DNA from: Brevundimonas sp.
Lineage (GTDB): Bacteria; Pseudomonadota; Alphaproteobacteria; Caulobacterales; Caulobacteraceae
Assembly: GCF_004210735.1 (NCBI RefSeq)
Contig: NZ_SDZL01000003.1
Coordinates: forward strand, 1-64,000
Direction: 5' to 3'
Length of the DNA: 64,000 nt
Shown here in pieces: positions 1-10,089 of the stretch. Position 1 is the first letter of the stretch. Every line of letters starts with the position of its first letter. The notes beneath the pieces are model-generated. The model searched no databases. It was given only the letters and a program-made list of their open reading frames with translations, and was not told where the DNA came from. The translations under genes and the position numbers were made by a program.

Positions 1-873
1 CCTCCTCCTCCTCCTCCTCCTCCTCCGCCGCCGCCATATACCTCGAATTGCGCAGTGACGCCCGGCGCGCTGTCCTGCCAGACTACTTCCACTCCTCGTG
101 ACGCGAGGATGCTCGTGTATATTGCCGATGGTTCCTCGGCTCCCAATCCTTTTGAGGGCATGATCATCGAGCCCAGAGGGGCGCAACCTCAAGACGATAT
201 CTACACCTTCGCTCGATATGGCGCCGGCTATATCGAAAAGCACTATACCGATTTCGTAGCGAGTACTGATGGCCTGGGGCGTATTCGCACGGCCTCAAAT
301 GTGATTTTTAACCCTTCTGGTCAATCTCAACTAGGAGATGGCAGCAAACTTACGCTCTTTGATATCGCGAATGTTCTTCAAGGAGGATTGGACTATGTTC
401 AGCTGGGCAAGATTTCACCCAGCACTGCGGGTGGTCTGAGCGTCTTCTTTGCTACCGGGCAACCAATGAACGCGGGAACTATTCCGACAACCGGTTCCGC
501 ACGATTTGATGGAGGGACTCGGGGCACCTACATCAACGGCGCAGGGACAGCGTACGAGACATCGAGCGACATCACTATGACGGCCGATTTTGGTGCGGGC
601 CAAGTCTCTGGATCGACATCAAATTTCAAGATGATCGACGCCAATGGCGCGGTGGCTACGCCATCTCACAGCCTTAACTTTGACTTCAGCGGGAATATTG
701 TGAGCACGAGCATCGTTGGCACCGCCACCGGTTCGCACATGACCGGGGAGATCACGGGGATGTTTCATGGCGAAAGGAATGGCCCGCCGGTAGAGGCTAG
801 CGTCATCTACAGGTTGGATGAAACCGGTGGCGGTGGTGTGCTTATCGGGGCAGGTGGGCTCAGGAAGCCGTGA
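1..873 (+). CDS. Transferrin-binding-protein-like surface lipoprotein (TbpB/HpuA-type C-terminal beta-barrel), 5' end outside the window
   Basis: Frame 1 is open from base 1 (PPPPPPPPPPPPYTSNCAVTPGALSC...). The C-terminal part (TADFGAGQVSGSTSNFKMIDANGA...GEITGMFHGERNGPPVEASVIYRL) resembles the TbpB-like beta-barrel of Slam-dependent lipoproteins. A Slam-like gene follows. Confidence 0.72.
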   Translation, partial: PPPPPPPPPPPPYTSNCAVTPGALSCQTTSTPRDARMLVYIADGSSAPNPFEGMIIEPRGAQPQDDIYTFARYGAGYIEKHYTDFVASTDGLGRIRTASNVIFNPSGQSQLGDGSKLTLFDIANVLQGGLDYVQLGKISPSTAGGLSVFFATGQPMNAGTIPTTGSARFDGGTRGTYINGAGTAYETSSDITMTADFGAGQVSGSTSNFKMIDANGAVATPSHSLNFDFSGNIVSTSIVGTATGSHMTGEITGMFHGERNGPPVEASVIYRLDETGGGGVLIGAGGLRKP

Positions 874-984
874 GATTCCCCTGCGCTACGCTTCTGAGAG
901 GCCCCGTTGGCAGCGTCTGAATGTCCAACGCCTGCTGGCTGCCGGTGGCGGCGATCACTACAACCTGAGCTGGCTGCGTAATAG

Positions 985-2313
985 GTGATCAGAAGCGTAG
1001 CATGCGGCCTGCTGTGCGGAGCGCTGCTCGGTGGGTCGTTTGCGCCCGTCGCCTCCGCCCAGACGGCTTCTCAACCAGCAGTATTGTCTTCTGATCGCGT
1101 GTTCGGCGACGCGCTGTCGGTGGCGTTGAGAAGTGGTGATTACGGTCGCGCCCTGGCGCTTATCGACAGTCGACCGGATGTGGCGATAACGCCTGAAGGT
1201 GTGCGCCTGCGCGCCGAACTGATGGCCCGTCTGGGGCGCCCAGAAGAGGCTCTTCTCCTGCTGGAGAGCCATCTGGCTTCGTACGGCTCGGACGCCCTCG
1301 CGCGATATCAAGTGGGCGAGATTCATTTCGAAGCCCGTCGCGATTCGTCCGCAACCCTGGCGTATCGACTGGCGCTTTCCGGCCACCTCGATGCCACGCG
1401 CCGTGATCTGATTCAGCGCCGCCTCGAAACCATGCAGGCCCGGCGGGGGCTGCGGCTCTCCCTGACGGCCGCGCTTGTTCCCGACAGCAACATCAATAAC
1501 GCCACCAGCGCAGGGACAATTGATCTGTATGGGCTGCAATTCGTGCTGTCGGACGACGCCCGTCGACGATCAGGGGTTTCCGCCTCGATCTCGGCCAATG
1601 CGGAACGTCGATGGGCGGTCACGGACAAACTGTCAGTTTCGGCAGGGGCTGCCGCGTCGCTGCTCGACTCCTCAGGCCGCACCTTCGATCTGGAACAGTT
1701 CAGCGGCTTTGCGGGCCCGGAGTGGCGGCCGACCGCCGACGCGCGCCTGTCCATGGCGGCGACCTATCGCGATGTGCGGTTTGGGGGGGAGCCGCTGGAA
1801 GTCTCGACCGGCTTGCGAATGACGGGTGACGCCCAGTCCGATCGATTCACACAATGGAATGTATCCGGTCACGTTGACCGCATCGACAGCAAGCGGGCTC
1901 GCGAATGGGATGGTTGGACCTATGGCGGGCAGGTCAGCCGAACGCGTTATCTGGGGCCGAGCGCCTTCTGGCGCGCGACAGTAGCGCACGATGTTTATGA
2001 TCTTGTGGGGGACGAAGCGGATTTTCAGATCGGCCACGTCGCCGCTGGCCGACTGATCTCCGTACCCTTTTCAGCCTTCGCCTACATCGAGCCCTACGCG
2101 CGGGTGCGCGATTACCAGCAACGTTCCACGGCGTTCGGCGTGCGGCGGCAGGATTTTGAGCTCGGCGTCAGCGCTAGAATCTCCAAGCGGGATTGGTCGT
2201 TCAGAAACGCGTTTCCCTTCGTCCAGGTCACCGCGTCTCGATCCTGGTCCAATGTGGCGTTCGGGGATTATTCGCGCAGCAGGGTCGAGTTCGGGCTGAC
2301 GCGCGACTTTTGA
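985..2313 (+). CDS. Surface lipoprotein assembly modifier (Slam, TPR + DUF560 outer-membrane barrel)
   Basis: GTG start with signal peptide, TPR-like N-terminal half, VPDSNINNAT motif, then a C-terminal barrel ending SRSRVEFGLTRDF, as in DUF560/Slam proteins. Confidence 0.8.
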   Translation: MIRSVACGLLCGALLGGSFAPVASAQTASQPAVLSSDRVFGDALSVALRSGDYGRALALIDSRPDVAITPEGVRLRAELMARLGRPEEALLLLESHLASYGSDALARYQVGEIHFEARRDSSATLAYRLALSGHLDATRRDLIQRRLETMQARRGLRLSLTAALVPDSNINNATSAGTIDLYGLQFVLSDDARRRSGVSASISANAERRWAVTDKLSVSAGAAASLLDSSGRTFDLEQFSGFAGPEWRPTADARLSMAATYRDVRFGGEPLEVSTGLRMTGDAQSDRFTQWNVSGHVDRIDSKRAREWDGWTYGGQVSRTRYLGPSAFWRATVAHDVYDLVGDEADFQIGHVAAGRLISVPFSAFAYIEPYARVRDYQQRSTAFGVRRQDFELGVSARISKRDWSFRNAFPFVQVTASRSWSNVAFGDYSRSRVEFGLTRDF

Positions 2314-2389
2314 GTCGTGGAGCGCAACCTTGCCGCCACGCTCCCCGGCGCCTAAGTCGGGCGGGTCGCTGGCCTGGTCGGCGGGCGAT

Positions 2390-2434
2390 TTCAGACGATT
2401 CAGACGATTCAGACCCTGTTTTTCCGGGTCTGAA
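2390..2434 (+). repeat. 3 x 9-bp tandem repeat (TTCAGACGA TTCAGACGA TTCAGACCC); last unit pairs with GGGTCTGAA to form a 9-bp hairpin with a T-rich loop
   Basis: Read directly: ttcagacgattcagacgattcagaccctgtttttccgggtctgaa, immediately upstream of gor. Confidence 0.85.
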
Positions 2435-2447
2435 ACCGGAGCCCTTC

Positions 2448-3830
2448 ATGTCTCAGTACGACTACGACCTGTTTGTCATCGGCGCCGGGTCCGGCGGGGT
2501 GCGGGCGGCGCGGCTGACGGCGTTGGGCGGCAAGAAGGTGGCCGTGGCCGAGGAGTATCGGGTCGGCGGCACCTGTGTGATCCGGGGCTGCGTGCCCAAG
2601 AAATTCATGGTCATGGCGTCCGAGGTCAGCCACGCGCTGGAGATCGCCGAGGGTTACGGCTGGTCGTTCGACAACGCCAAATTCGACTGGCCCAAATTCC
2701 TGGAAACCAAGGACGTCGAGATCGCCCGCCTGTCGGGCATCTATGCGGCCAACCTGGGCAAGGCGGGGGTCGATCTGATCCACGGCCGAGCGGTGCTGAA
2801 GGACGCCCACACGGTCGAGATCATCGGCAAGAACCAGACCTTCACCGCTGGGAAGATCCTGATCGCCACCGGCGGCCGCCCATGGATGCCCGAAAGCGTG
2901 CCGGGCATCGAACACGCCATCTCGTCGGAAGAAGCCTTCCACCTGCCGCAAATGCCGAAACGCATCCTGATCGCGGGCGGCGGCTATATCGCGGTCGAGT
3001 TCGCGGGCATCTTCGCCGGGCTGGGGGTCGAGACGACGCTGATCTATCGCGGACCGAACATCCTGCGCGGCTTCGACGACGATGTGCGCGCGCATCTGGC
3101 GGGCGAGATCGAGAAGCGCGGCATCAAGGTCATCCTGGGCTGCCAGCACAAGTCGATCGAGAAGACGGCGACCGGCCTGGTCAACCACCTCGAAAACGGC
3201 ATGAGCCTGGAAACCGACGTGGTCATGTTCGCCACCGGCCGCATCCCGCACGTAAAGGGCTTGGGGCTGGAGATCGCGGGGGTCGAACTGAACGACGAGG
3301 GGGCGATCATCGTCGACGCCTTCTCCAAGACGACGGCCGACAACATCTGGGCCATCGGCGATGTGACCGATCGCATGAACCTGACCCCCGTCGCCATCCG
3401 CGAGGCCGTCGCCTTCCACGAGACGGTGTTCAGGAACAACCCGCAACACTTTGATTATGAAGCGGTCGCCACCGCTGTCTTCAGCCAGCCGCCGGTCGGC
3501 GTCGTCGGCCTCAGCGAGGCCGAGGCGCGCCGCGCCTGCCCGGGCGAGGTCGACGTCTATGTGACCCGGTTCCGGCCGATGAAATACGCCTTTACCGGCT
3601 CGGACGAACGGGTGCTGATGAAGCTGGTGGTCGACGCCGAAACCCAGCGCGTGGTCGGCGTCCACATCGTCGGCCCCGACAGTCCCGAGATGATCCAGCT
3701 GGCCGCCATCGCCGTGAAGGCCGGCTTGACCAAGGCCCAATGGGACGCCACCTGCGCCGTCCACCCGACCATGGCTGAGGAACTGGTGACGCTGAAGGAA
3801 AAGCAGAGCCCATCGATGTCGGCGGGCTAG
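2448..3830 (+). CDS. gor: Glutathione-disulfide reductase
   Basis: MSQYDYDLFVIGAGSGGVRAARL...GGTCVIRGCVPKKFMV: FAD-binding and redox-active CxxxxC motif; C-terminal HPTMAEE. Confidence 0.95.
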   Translation: MSQYDYDLFVIGAGSGGVRAARLTALGGKKVAVAEEYRVGGTCVIRGCVPKKFMVMASEVSHALEIAEGYGWSFDNAKFDWPKFLETKDVEIARLSGIYAANLGKAGVDLIHGRAVLKDAHTVEIIGKNQTFTAGKILIATGGRPWMPESVPGIEHAISSEEAFHLPQMPKRILIAGGGYIAVEFAGIFAGLGVETTLIYRGPNILRGFDDDVRAHLAGEIEKRGIKVILGCQHKSIEKTATGLVNHLENGMSLETDVVMFATGRIPHVKGLGLEIAGVELNDEGAIIVDAFSKTTADNIWAIGDVTDRMNLTPVAIREAVAFHETVFRNNPQHFDYEAVATAVFSQPPVGVVGLSEAEARRACPGEVDVYVTRFRPMKYAFTGSDERVLMKLVVDAETQRVVGVHIVGPDSPEMIQLAAIAVKAGLTKAQWDATCAVHPTMAEELVTLKEKQSPSMSAG

Positions 3831-4591
3831 GCCTCAGCGCCCACCAACGCCGCACGTTCCTCCGTCGTGATCAACCGCCATTTGCCCTCGGGCAGGTTGT
3901 CCAGGCGGATGGGACCGACACGCACCCGGATCAGGTCGACCACTTCCAGGTCGACCATTTCGCACATGCGCCGGATCTGGCGGTTCCGGCCCTCGCGCAG
4001 GATGAATTTCAGGCGGAAGGACTCCATGCGGCTGACATAGGCCGGTCGCAACTGGCGGCCGTCCAGCATCAGGCCGTGGCGCAGGATCTTCAGCTTCTTC
4101 TCGGTGACGTCGCCCACCACCCGGACCAGGTATTCCTTGTCCAGATCCGACTGCGGCCCGATCACCGCCTTGGCCACCACGCCGTCCGACGACAGCAGCA
4201 GCAAGCCGCGCGAATCCTCGTCCAGCCGTCCGATGGGGGGCAGGGAGGCGTCGGCGGCCGGGGCCGCGCCTTCACCAATACGATTGGCGTCGGTCAGCAG
4301 GCGCACGGCCGGAATCTTGTCCGGCTCGGGCTGGCCGGAGACATAGCCCAGCGGTTTGTGCAGCAGGATGGTCACCCCCGCCGCCAACGCCGCCTGGGCG
4401 CGGTCGTTCAGGGTCAGGGTCTGGCCCGGCTCGATCTTGCGGCCCGCGTCGGTGACGGTCTGGCCGTCGATGCTGACCAGACCGTCGGCGATCAGCCCGT
4501 CGGCCTCGCGTCGGGAACATACCCCGGTCTGGCCCAGCCATTTATTGATGCGGACCGGCTCGGGGCCGTCATAGGTGCGGACAAAGGCCAT
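3827..4591 (-). CDS. 23S rRNA pseudouridine synthase (RluB/RluF/RsuA family)
   Basis: S4 domain INKWLGQTGVCSRREADGLIADG and catalytic GRLDEDSRGLLLLSSDG. Confidence 0.92.
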   Translation of the reverse strand: MAFVRTYDGPEPVRINKWLGQTGVCSRREADGLIADGLVSIDGQTVTDAGRKIEPGQTLTLNDRAQAALAAGVTILLHKPLGYVSGQPEPDKIPAVRLLTDANRIGEGAAPAADASLPPIGRLDEDSRGLLLLSSDGVVAKAVIGPQSDLDKEYLVRVVGDVTEKKLKILRHGLMLDGRQLRPAYVSRMESFRLKFILREGRNRQIRRMCEMVDLEVVDLIRVRVGPIRLDNLPEGKWRLITTEERAALVGAEA

Positions 4592-5223
4592 CAGGTGCGC
4601 CGGAACAGAAGCATGAGGTTGTTGGCGGGCATTTCGACCCGCAGTGTCTCGGCCAGGCCGTTCGCCCTGGCCAGGTCGACGACGTCGGCCCGGTCCCGCA
4701 GACCCCAGGCCGGATCGCGCGCCTTCAGGCTGTCGTCGAACGCGGCGTTCGACGGGGCCATCGGCACGTCGGCCTCGCGGAACGGCCCATACAGGACCAG
4801 CAGACCGCCGGGGCGCGGCAGCACCCGGGCCGCCAACGCCATCAACCCCTCGGCCGCCGCCCACGGGGCGATGTGGATCATGTTGGCGCAGAACACCGCC
4901 TTGAACGGCCCATCCGGCGAGGTCGCCGGATCCAGCACGTCCAGCGCCAGCGGCGGGCGCAGATTGGGCAGGGCCGCCCGCGCCGACCAGGCGGCGATGC
5001 TGGCCCGCGCCTCGACTGACGGATCGCTGGGTGTCCAGTCGACGGTCAGGGCGGAGGCGAAGGCCACGGCATGCTCGCCCGATCCCGAGGCGATCTCCAG
5101 CACCGGCCCGGCGGCCGGCAGATGGGCGCGCAGGACAGCCAGAATCGCATCCGCATTCCGGCGTGCGGCGGGCGAGGACAGGGCGCCGTCCGGCGTCTGG
5201 GTCAGGGAGTCGAGGGTTTGCAC
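4591..5223 (-). CDS. DUF938 SAM-dependent methyltransferase-like protein
   Basis: VLEIASGSGEHAVAFA...WTPSDP...NMIHIAPW: DUF938 signature. Overlaps the downstream gene start (ATGA). Confidence 0.9.
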   Translation of the reverse strand: MQTLDSLTQTPDGALSSPAARRNADAILAVLRAHLPAAGPVLEIASGSGEHAVAFASALTVDWTPSDPSVEARASIAAWSARAALPNLRPPLALDVLDPATSPDGPFKAVFCANMIHIAPWAAAEGLMALAARVLPRPGGLLVLYGPFREADVPMAPSNAAFDDSLKARDPAWGLRDRADVVDLARANGLAETLRVEMPANNLMLLFRRT

Positions 5224-5433
5224 GACGGGTCCGATACCCCGCCCGTGACCGGATCGCGACCGGAAAGTGTCGCGCGCAGACGCGCCTTGGGTCGCGTCGG
5301 GTGGAAAGTTGCAGCGGTTGACGTAAGGGCCGCGCGGGTGTCATTCCCGTGAAACAAAGCGTGATCCTACACGCGAAGGGAGTGGCCACGGCGGCGTCAG
5401 ATCGCCGGGCCGGAAGGTTCAGGAGAGTTTCAC

Positions 5434-7281
5434 GTGTCCAACGCCACGATCGCCGGCCTGCGCCCGGCGCCGACCCGTCACGCCGGCCTGGTCGCCTGGG
5501 TCGAACAGATCGCCGCCCTGACCAGGCCTGATCGCGTCCACTGGTGCGACGGGTCGCAGGCCGAAAAATCCGCCATCATCGCCGACCTGATCGGCAAGGG
5601 CACGCTGAAGGAACTGGACCAGGCGAAGCGCCCCGGCTGCTATTACGCCGCCTCGGATCCCAAGGACGTCGCCCGCGTCGAAAGCCGCACCTTCATCTGT
5701 TCCGAAGACGAAGCCGACGCCGGTCCCACCAACAACTGGGCCGATCCGATCGAGATGCGCGACCGGCTGGACGGCCTGTTCGACGGCTGCATGAAGGGGC
5801 GGACGATGTATGTCGTGCCCTTCTGCATGGGCCCGCTGGGGTCGAAGATCAGCGCCCTGGGCGTCGAGATCACCGACAGCGGCTATGTCGCCGTGTCGAT
5901 GGGCATCATGACCCGCATGGGTCAGCCGGCGCTGGACATGCTGGGCGACGACGGCGTCTTCGTGCCTGCCATCCACACCCTGGGCGCGCCGCTGGCGGAT
6001 GGTCAGGCCGACGTGCCGTGGCCCTGCAACGAGGACAAGTGGATCGTCCACTTCCCCGAGACGCGCGAGATCTGGTCTTACGGTTCGGGCTATGGCGGCA
6101 ACGCCCTGTTGGGCAAGAAATGCTACGCCCTGCGCATCGCCTCGATCATGGCCCGCGACGAGGGTTGGCTGGCCGAGCATATGCTGATCCTCAAGCTCAC
6201 CAGCCCCGAGGGCGTGTCGAAATACGTCGCGGCCGCCTTCCCGTCGGCTTGCGGCAAGACCAACCTGGCGATGCTGCAACCCAGCCTGCCGGGCTGGAAG
6301 GCCGAAACCATCGGCGACGACATCGCCTGGATGCGCTTCGGCGACGACGGCCGTCTGTACGCCGTGAACCCGGAGGCGGGCTTCTTCGGCGTGGCGCCGG
6401 GCACCAGCCGCAACACCAACCAGAACGCCCTGGCGACCCTGACGTCGAACACCGTCTTCACCAACACGGCCCTGACGGCCGACGGCGACGTGTGGTGGGA
6501 AGGTCTGACGAAAGAGGCTCCCGCCGGCCTGACCAACTGGAAGGGCGCGCCGCACGACCCCGCCTCGGGCGAGCCCGCCGCCCACCCGAACGCCCGCTTC
6601 GCCGCCCCTGCCGGCCAGTGCCCGGCCATCGCCCCGGAATGGAAAGACCCCAGGGGCGTGCCGATCGACGCCATCCTGTTCGGCGGCCGCCGCGCCTCGG
6701 CCGTGCCGCTGGTGACGGAAGCGTTTGACTGGGAGCATGGCGTCTTCATGGGCTCGACCGTCGCGTCCGAAGGCACGGCGGCGGCCGAGAACAAGGTTGG
6801 CGAACTGCGCCGCGACCCCTTCGCCATGCTGCCCTTCTGCGGCTACAACATGGGTGACTATTTCGGCCACTGGCTGAAGATGGGGCAGGGGCGCGACGCC
6901 GCGAAACTGCCGCGCCTGTTCTTCGTCAACTGGTTCCGCAAGGACGAGACCGGCAAATTCGTCTGGCCCGGCTTCGGCGACAACGCCCGCGTGCTGAAGT
7001 GGATTGTCGAACGGCTGGACGGCAAGGCCGAGGCTGTGGACACGCCGGTGGGGCGCACACCGTCGCGCGCGTCGCTGGACCTGTCGGGTCTGGACCTGAC
7101 CGAGGCTCAGTTGGCGACCCTGCTGGATGTCGACGCCGAGGTCTGGGCCGAGGAAGCCGCCCTGATCCCCGCCTTCTACGACCAGTTCGGCGACCGCCTG
7201 CCCAAGGCCCTGTGGGAGCAGCACGCGGCCCTGACCCGGCGACTGGAAGACGAACGCGCGGCGGTGCTGGCCGCCGAATAG
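5434..7281 (+). CDS. pckG: Phosphoenolpyruvate carboxykinase (GTP)
   Basis: Full-length; [10 protein letters not shown] kinase-1 motif, [22 protein letters not shown]. Confidence 0.96.
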   Translation: MSNATIAGLRPAPTRHAGLVAWVEQIAALTRPDRVHWCDGSQAEKSAIIADLIGKGTLKELDQAKRPGCYYAASDPKDVARVESRTFICSEDEADAGPTNNWADPIEMRDRLDGLFDGCMKGRTMYVVPFCMGPLGSKISALGVEITDSGYVAVSMGIMTRMGQPALDMLGDDGVFVPAIHTLGAPLADGQADVPWPCNEDKWIVHFPETREIWSYGSGYGGNALLGKKCYALRIASIMARDEGWLAEHMLILKLTSPEGVSKYVAAAFPSACGKTNLAMLQPSLPGWKAETIGDDIAWMRFGDDGRLYAVNPEAGFFGVAPGTSRNTNQNALATLTSNTVFTNTALTADGDVWWEGLTKEAPAGLTNWKGAPHDPASGEPAAHPNARFAAPAGQCPAIAPEWKDPRGVPIDAILFGGRRASAVPLVTEAFDWEHGVFMGSTVASEGTAAAENKVGELRRDPFAMLPFCGYNMGDYFGHWLKMGQGRDAAKLPRLFFVNWFRKDETGKFVWPGFGDNARVLKWIVERLDGKAEAVDTPVGRTPSRASLDLSGLDLTEAQLATLLDVDAEVWAEEAALIPAFYDQFGDRLPKALWEQHAALTRRLEDERAAVLAAE

Positions 7282-7329
7282 GCCGGTTTCAGGCTTGATA
7301 TCGGCGACGCGCGGGTCGAATGACGGCGC

Positions 7330-8346
7330 GTGGCCGATCCCTCTCGCGACATTCTGATCGTCGGCGCTGGCGTTCTGGGGCTGGCGGCGGCTGCCGAACT
7401 GGCGGCGCGCGGCCATGCGGTGACGGTGGTCGATCCCGGCGTGGGTAACGCCTCGGCCGTGGCGGCGGGCATGATCGCCCCGGCCATGGAGGCGCTGCTG
7501 GACGGCGCAGACGCCGAACGCGCGGCCCTGCTGCGCGACGCCCGTGACCTGTGGCCCGCCTTCGCCCGACGCCACGGCCTGACCCTGTATCGCGAGCCTG
7601 CCGAATGGCGCGGCCCCGACGCCGCCGGGCGGGCGGACCGTCTTGAGGCGCTGGGCTTCGCCGTTCAGCGCGGCGAGGGCGTGGTCGCCACCGATGAAGA
7701 CGGGCGCGTCGATCCGGCCGACAGCCTGCACCGACTGGCCGCCACGCCGGGCGTCACCCTGATCACCGACCGGATCGTGTCGATGACCGCCGAGGACGGG
7801 GCGTGGACGGCGACGGGGCGGGGCGGCGCGGTCTATCGCGCCCCAACGGTGATCCTGGCCACGGGCGTTGGCGTCGCGCCGGCGGGCTTGCCGGCCGCGA
7901 CGGCCGCCGTCATCGACGCCATCCAGCCCATCCGGGGTCAGCTCGCCTTCATACCCCGCGCGTTGACCGACCGCGTGGTGCGCGGGGCGGGGGCCTATGT
8001 CGCGCCCGCGCCGGGCGGCGCCGTGATCGGCGCGACGATGGAGGCGGGGGAGCGGGCGCTGGAGATCAACGATCAGGCGGGCGCGCGACAGACGGCGGCG
8101 GGGCTGGCGCTGGTGGGCGCGGCTGCTGGAGACGCGCCGCAGTATCGCATCGGCATCCGCGGCGCCTCGGCCGACGGCCTGCCCATGGCGGGGGCGTCAG
8201 GCGAAGTCGGCCTGTATCTGGCCCTGGCGCCGCGCCGCAACGGCTGGCTGCTGGCGCCGCTGATTGCGCGGGTCGTGGCCGATGCGATCGAAGGCCGCGA
8301 CGCAGTTCCCCACGCCGCGACCTTCGACCCGCTGCGGTTCGCCTAG
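7330..8346 (+). CDS. thiO: FAD-dependent glycine oxidase / D-amino-acid oxidase-like (ThiO-like)
   Basis: GTG start; ILIVGAGVLGLAAAAELAARGHAVTVVDPG Rossmann motif; DAO-family layout. Confidence 0.75.
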   Translation: MADPSRDILIVGAGVLGLAAAAELAARGHAVTVVDPGVGNASAVAAGMIAPAMEALLDGADAERAALLRDARDLWPAFARRHGLTLYREPAEWRGPDAAGRADRLEALGFAVQRGEGVVATDEDGRVDPADSLHRLAATPGVTLITDRIVSMTAEDGAWTATGRGGAVYRAPTVILATGVGVAPAGLPAATAAVIDAIQPIRGQLAFIPRALTDRVVRGAGAYVAPAPGGAVIGATMEAGERALEINDQAGARQTAAGLALVGAAAGDAPQYRIGIRGASADGLPMAGASGEVGLYLALAPRRNGWLLAPLIARVVADAIEGRDAVPHAATFDPLRFA

Positions 8347-9083
8347 TTCAGGGCGAAGCGGATGGTGAAGTTGACCCGGGCGCCGTCAACGGTCTGACCG
8401 TCAATGGTGCGGGGGCTCATCCGGAACTGCCGCGACAGGGTGGTCGCCGCCCGACCAAAGCCCTGGCCCGCCGGCGTCTCGTTCGTGACCGAACAGTCGC
8501 TCAATGTCCCATTCGCCCGCACTGAACAGGTCAGCGACGCCGCACCGGTGATGTTCCCCGCCACTGCTTGCGCCGGATAGGCGCGCGCCATCTGCGCCGC
8601 CGAGGGGCGGCTGATCCATTGGGGGTTGGTGATGACGGCGGGCGGCGTCGGCGCCGGCGTCGCGGTCTGGCCCGTGCCGGTCGGCGTGGCGTCCGGCACG
8701 ACATGGGTCAGGTTGATGGCGAGGGAATCGGTCGGCGCCGGGGTGTCGCTGACGGGCGCCGACAGTGTTTCGGTGGGGATAACTGGCGACGGCGTTTTAT
8801 GCAGCGGCGGGTTCGGCGCCGCCGCCTCACGCGGCTCGACGACCGGCGGCCTGGGCTTTGGTCGATCCATGGTGACGGTGACCGAAGGCGGCGCGTCGAA
8901 GGTGATCTCCGGCGGGATTTCGAACCGCTGCTGATACAGCCAGACTCCAACGCCCACATGCACCAGGGCCGAAACCGCCACCGCCGCCCACATCCATTTG
9001 GGCAGGGGTTTCTTACGCTCACTGAAGTCGATGGGACTGACCAATCCGGGTCCGCCCGCGGTTCTGATCATCATGGCCTTCAT
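8343..9083 (-). CDS. TonB-family energy transducer
   Basis: Single N-terminal TM segment, proline-rich linker, C-terminal ARAYPAQAVAGNITGAASLTCSVRANGTLSDCSVTNETPAGQGFGRAA. Confidence 0.88.
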   Translation of the reverse strand: MKAMMIRTAGGPGLVSPIDFSERKKPLPKWMWAAVAVSALVHVGVGVWLYQQRFEIPPEITFDAPPSVTVTMDRPKPRPPVVEPREAAAPNPPLHKTPSPVIPTETLSAPVSDTPAPTDSLAINLTHVVPDATPTGTGQTATPAPTPPAVITNPQWISRPSAAQMARAYPAQAVAGNITGAASLTCSVRANGTLSDCSVTNETPAGQGFGRAATTLSRQFRMSPRTIDGQTVDGARVNFTIRFALN

Positions 9084-9199
9084 GCCTCCGTAGCAGGCCC
9101 TCCCCAGCGCCCACGGTGAAGTTTCGCGCGTCGATAACGGCGGGTTTGAGGCGTCGGGATGTTAGGGTTCCGTTAACCTTGGTTACCGAGCATCAACAC

Positions 9200-9997
9200 A
9201 TGGCGATCGGATCGATTCCATCATCAGGCGGCGTGGAGGCGGCGATCCGGCGCGCGTCCGGCGCCACCGGCGTGGATTTCGACTTCCTGATGAAGACGGC
9301 CCGGCGTGAAAGCGCCATGAACCCGTCGGCGCGGGCCCGCACGTCGTCCGCCGCCGGCCTGTTCCAGTTCATCGAACAGACCTGGCTGTCGACGGTCAAG
9401 AAACACGGCGCGCGCCACGGCTATGGCCAGTACGCCGACCTGATCCATCAGGGCTCGGACGGGCGCTGGCGCGTCGACGGCTCGGCCCGCAACGTGGTGC
9501 TGGACCTGCGGTTCGATCCGCAGGCCGCATCGGCCATGGCGGCCGAACTGACGGCGTCGAACGCCGCCTATCTGCGCGGACGCACCGGACGCGAGCCGGG
9601 GGCCGGGGACCTGTACGCCGCCCACTTCCTGGGCCCGGCCGGCGCGGCGCGGTTGATGGAGGCCATGAGCACGCGCCCCGCCTCCAGCGCCGTCTCGCTG
9701 TTTCCCGAGGCCGCGGCCGCCAACCGATCGATCTTCTATCGCGACGGCCGTCACGCCACCGTGGCCGAGGTGCACGCCAATCTGCAAAAGACCGCCGGGC
9801 AGGGCGCGCCCGCGTCCAGCGCGGGTCAGGCCGGCGTCGCAGGTCCGGTGCTGGACGAAAAGGACCGGCTGCTGGCGGCGCGCATGGACCGGCTGAAACA
9901 GGATCAGAGCCTGCTGGCCCTGCTGCTGGGTCAGGACGGCAAGGGCGGCGGGGGGTTCGGCGGCGCCTTCGGTCCGGACAAGGCCGACAAGGCCTGA
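9200..9997 (+). CDS. Lytic transglycosylase (SLT domain)
   Basis: FDFLMKTARRESAMNPSARARTSSAAGLFQFIEQTWL is an SLT catalytic motif. ATG at 9200 preferred over the ORF start at 9116. Confidence 0.85.
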   Translation: MAIGSIPSSGGVEAAIRRASGATGVDFDFLMKTARRESAMNPSARARTSSAAGLFQFIEQTWLSTVKKHGARHGYGQYADLIHQGSDGRWRVDGSARNVVLDLRFDPQAASAMAAELTASNAAYLRGRTGREPGAGDLYAAHFLGPAGAARLMEAMSTRPASSAVSLFPEAAAANRSIFYRDGRHATVAEVHANLQKTAGQGAPASSAGQAGVAGPVLDEKDRLLAARMDRLKQDQSLLALLLGQDGKGGGGFGGAFGPDKADKA

Positions 9998-10028
9998 TCC
10001 GCGCCCTTACCGGATGGTAAACCGGACC

Positions 10029-10036
10029 TTAACCAT
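10029..10036 (+). promoter_or_regulatory. Candidate CtrA half-site TTAACCAT upstream of a DUF2336 gene
   Basis: Exact 8-mer TTAACCAT about 54 bp upstream of the ATG at 10090. Confidence 0.35.
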
Positions 10037-10089
10037 GTCACGCTCAAGCTCACGGCGGATCAACGCCTGATTCCCCTGACGAGCCTTGC

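Noticed and set aside
5419-7731. 770-aa minus-strand ORF opposite pckG
   Set aside because: Antisense artefact; pckG and thiO-like genes account for the region.
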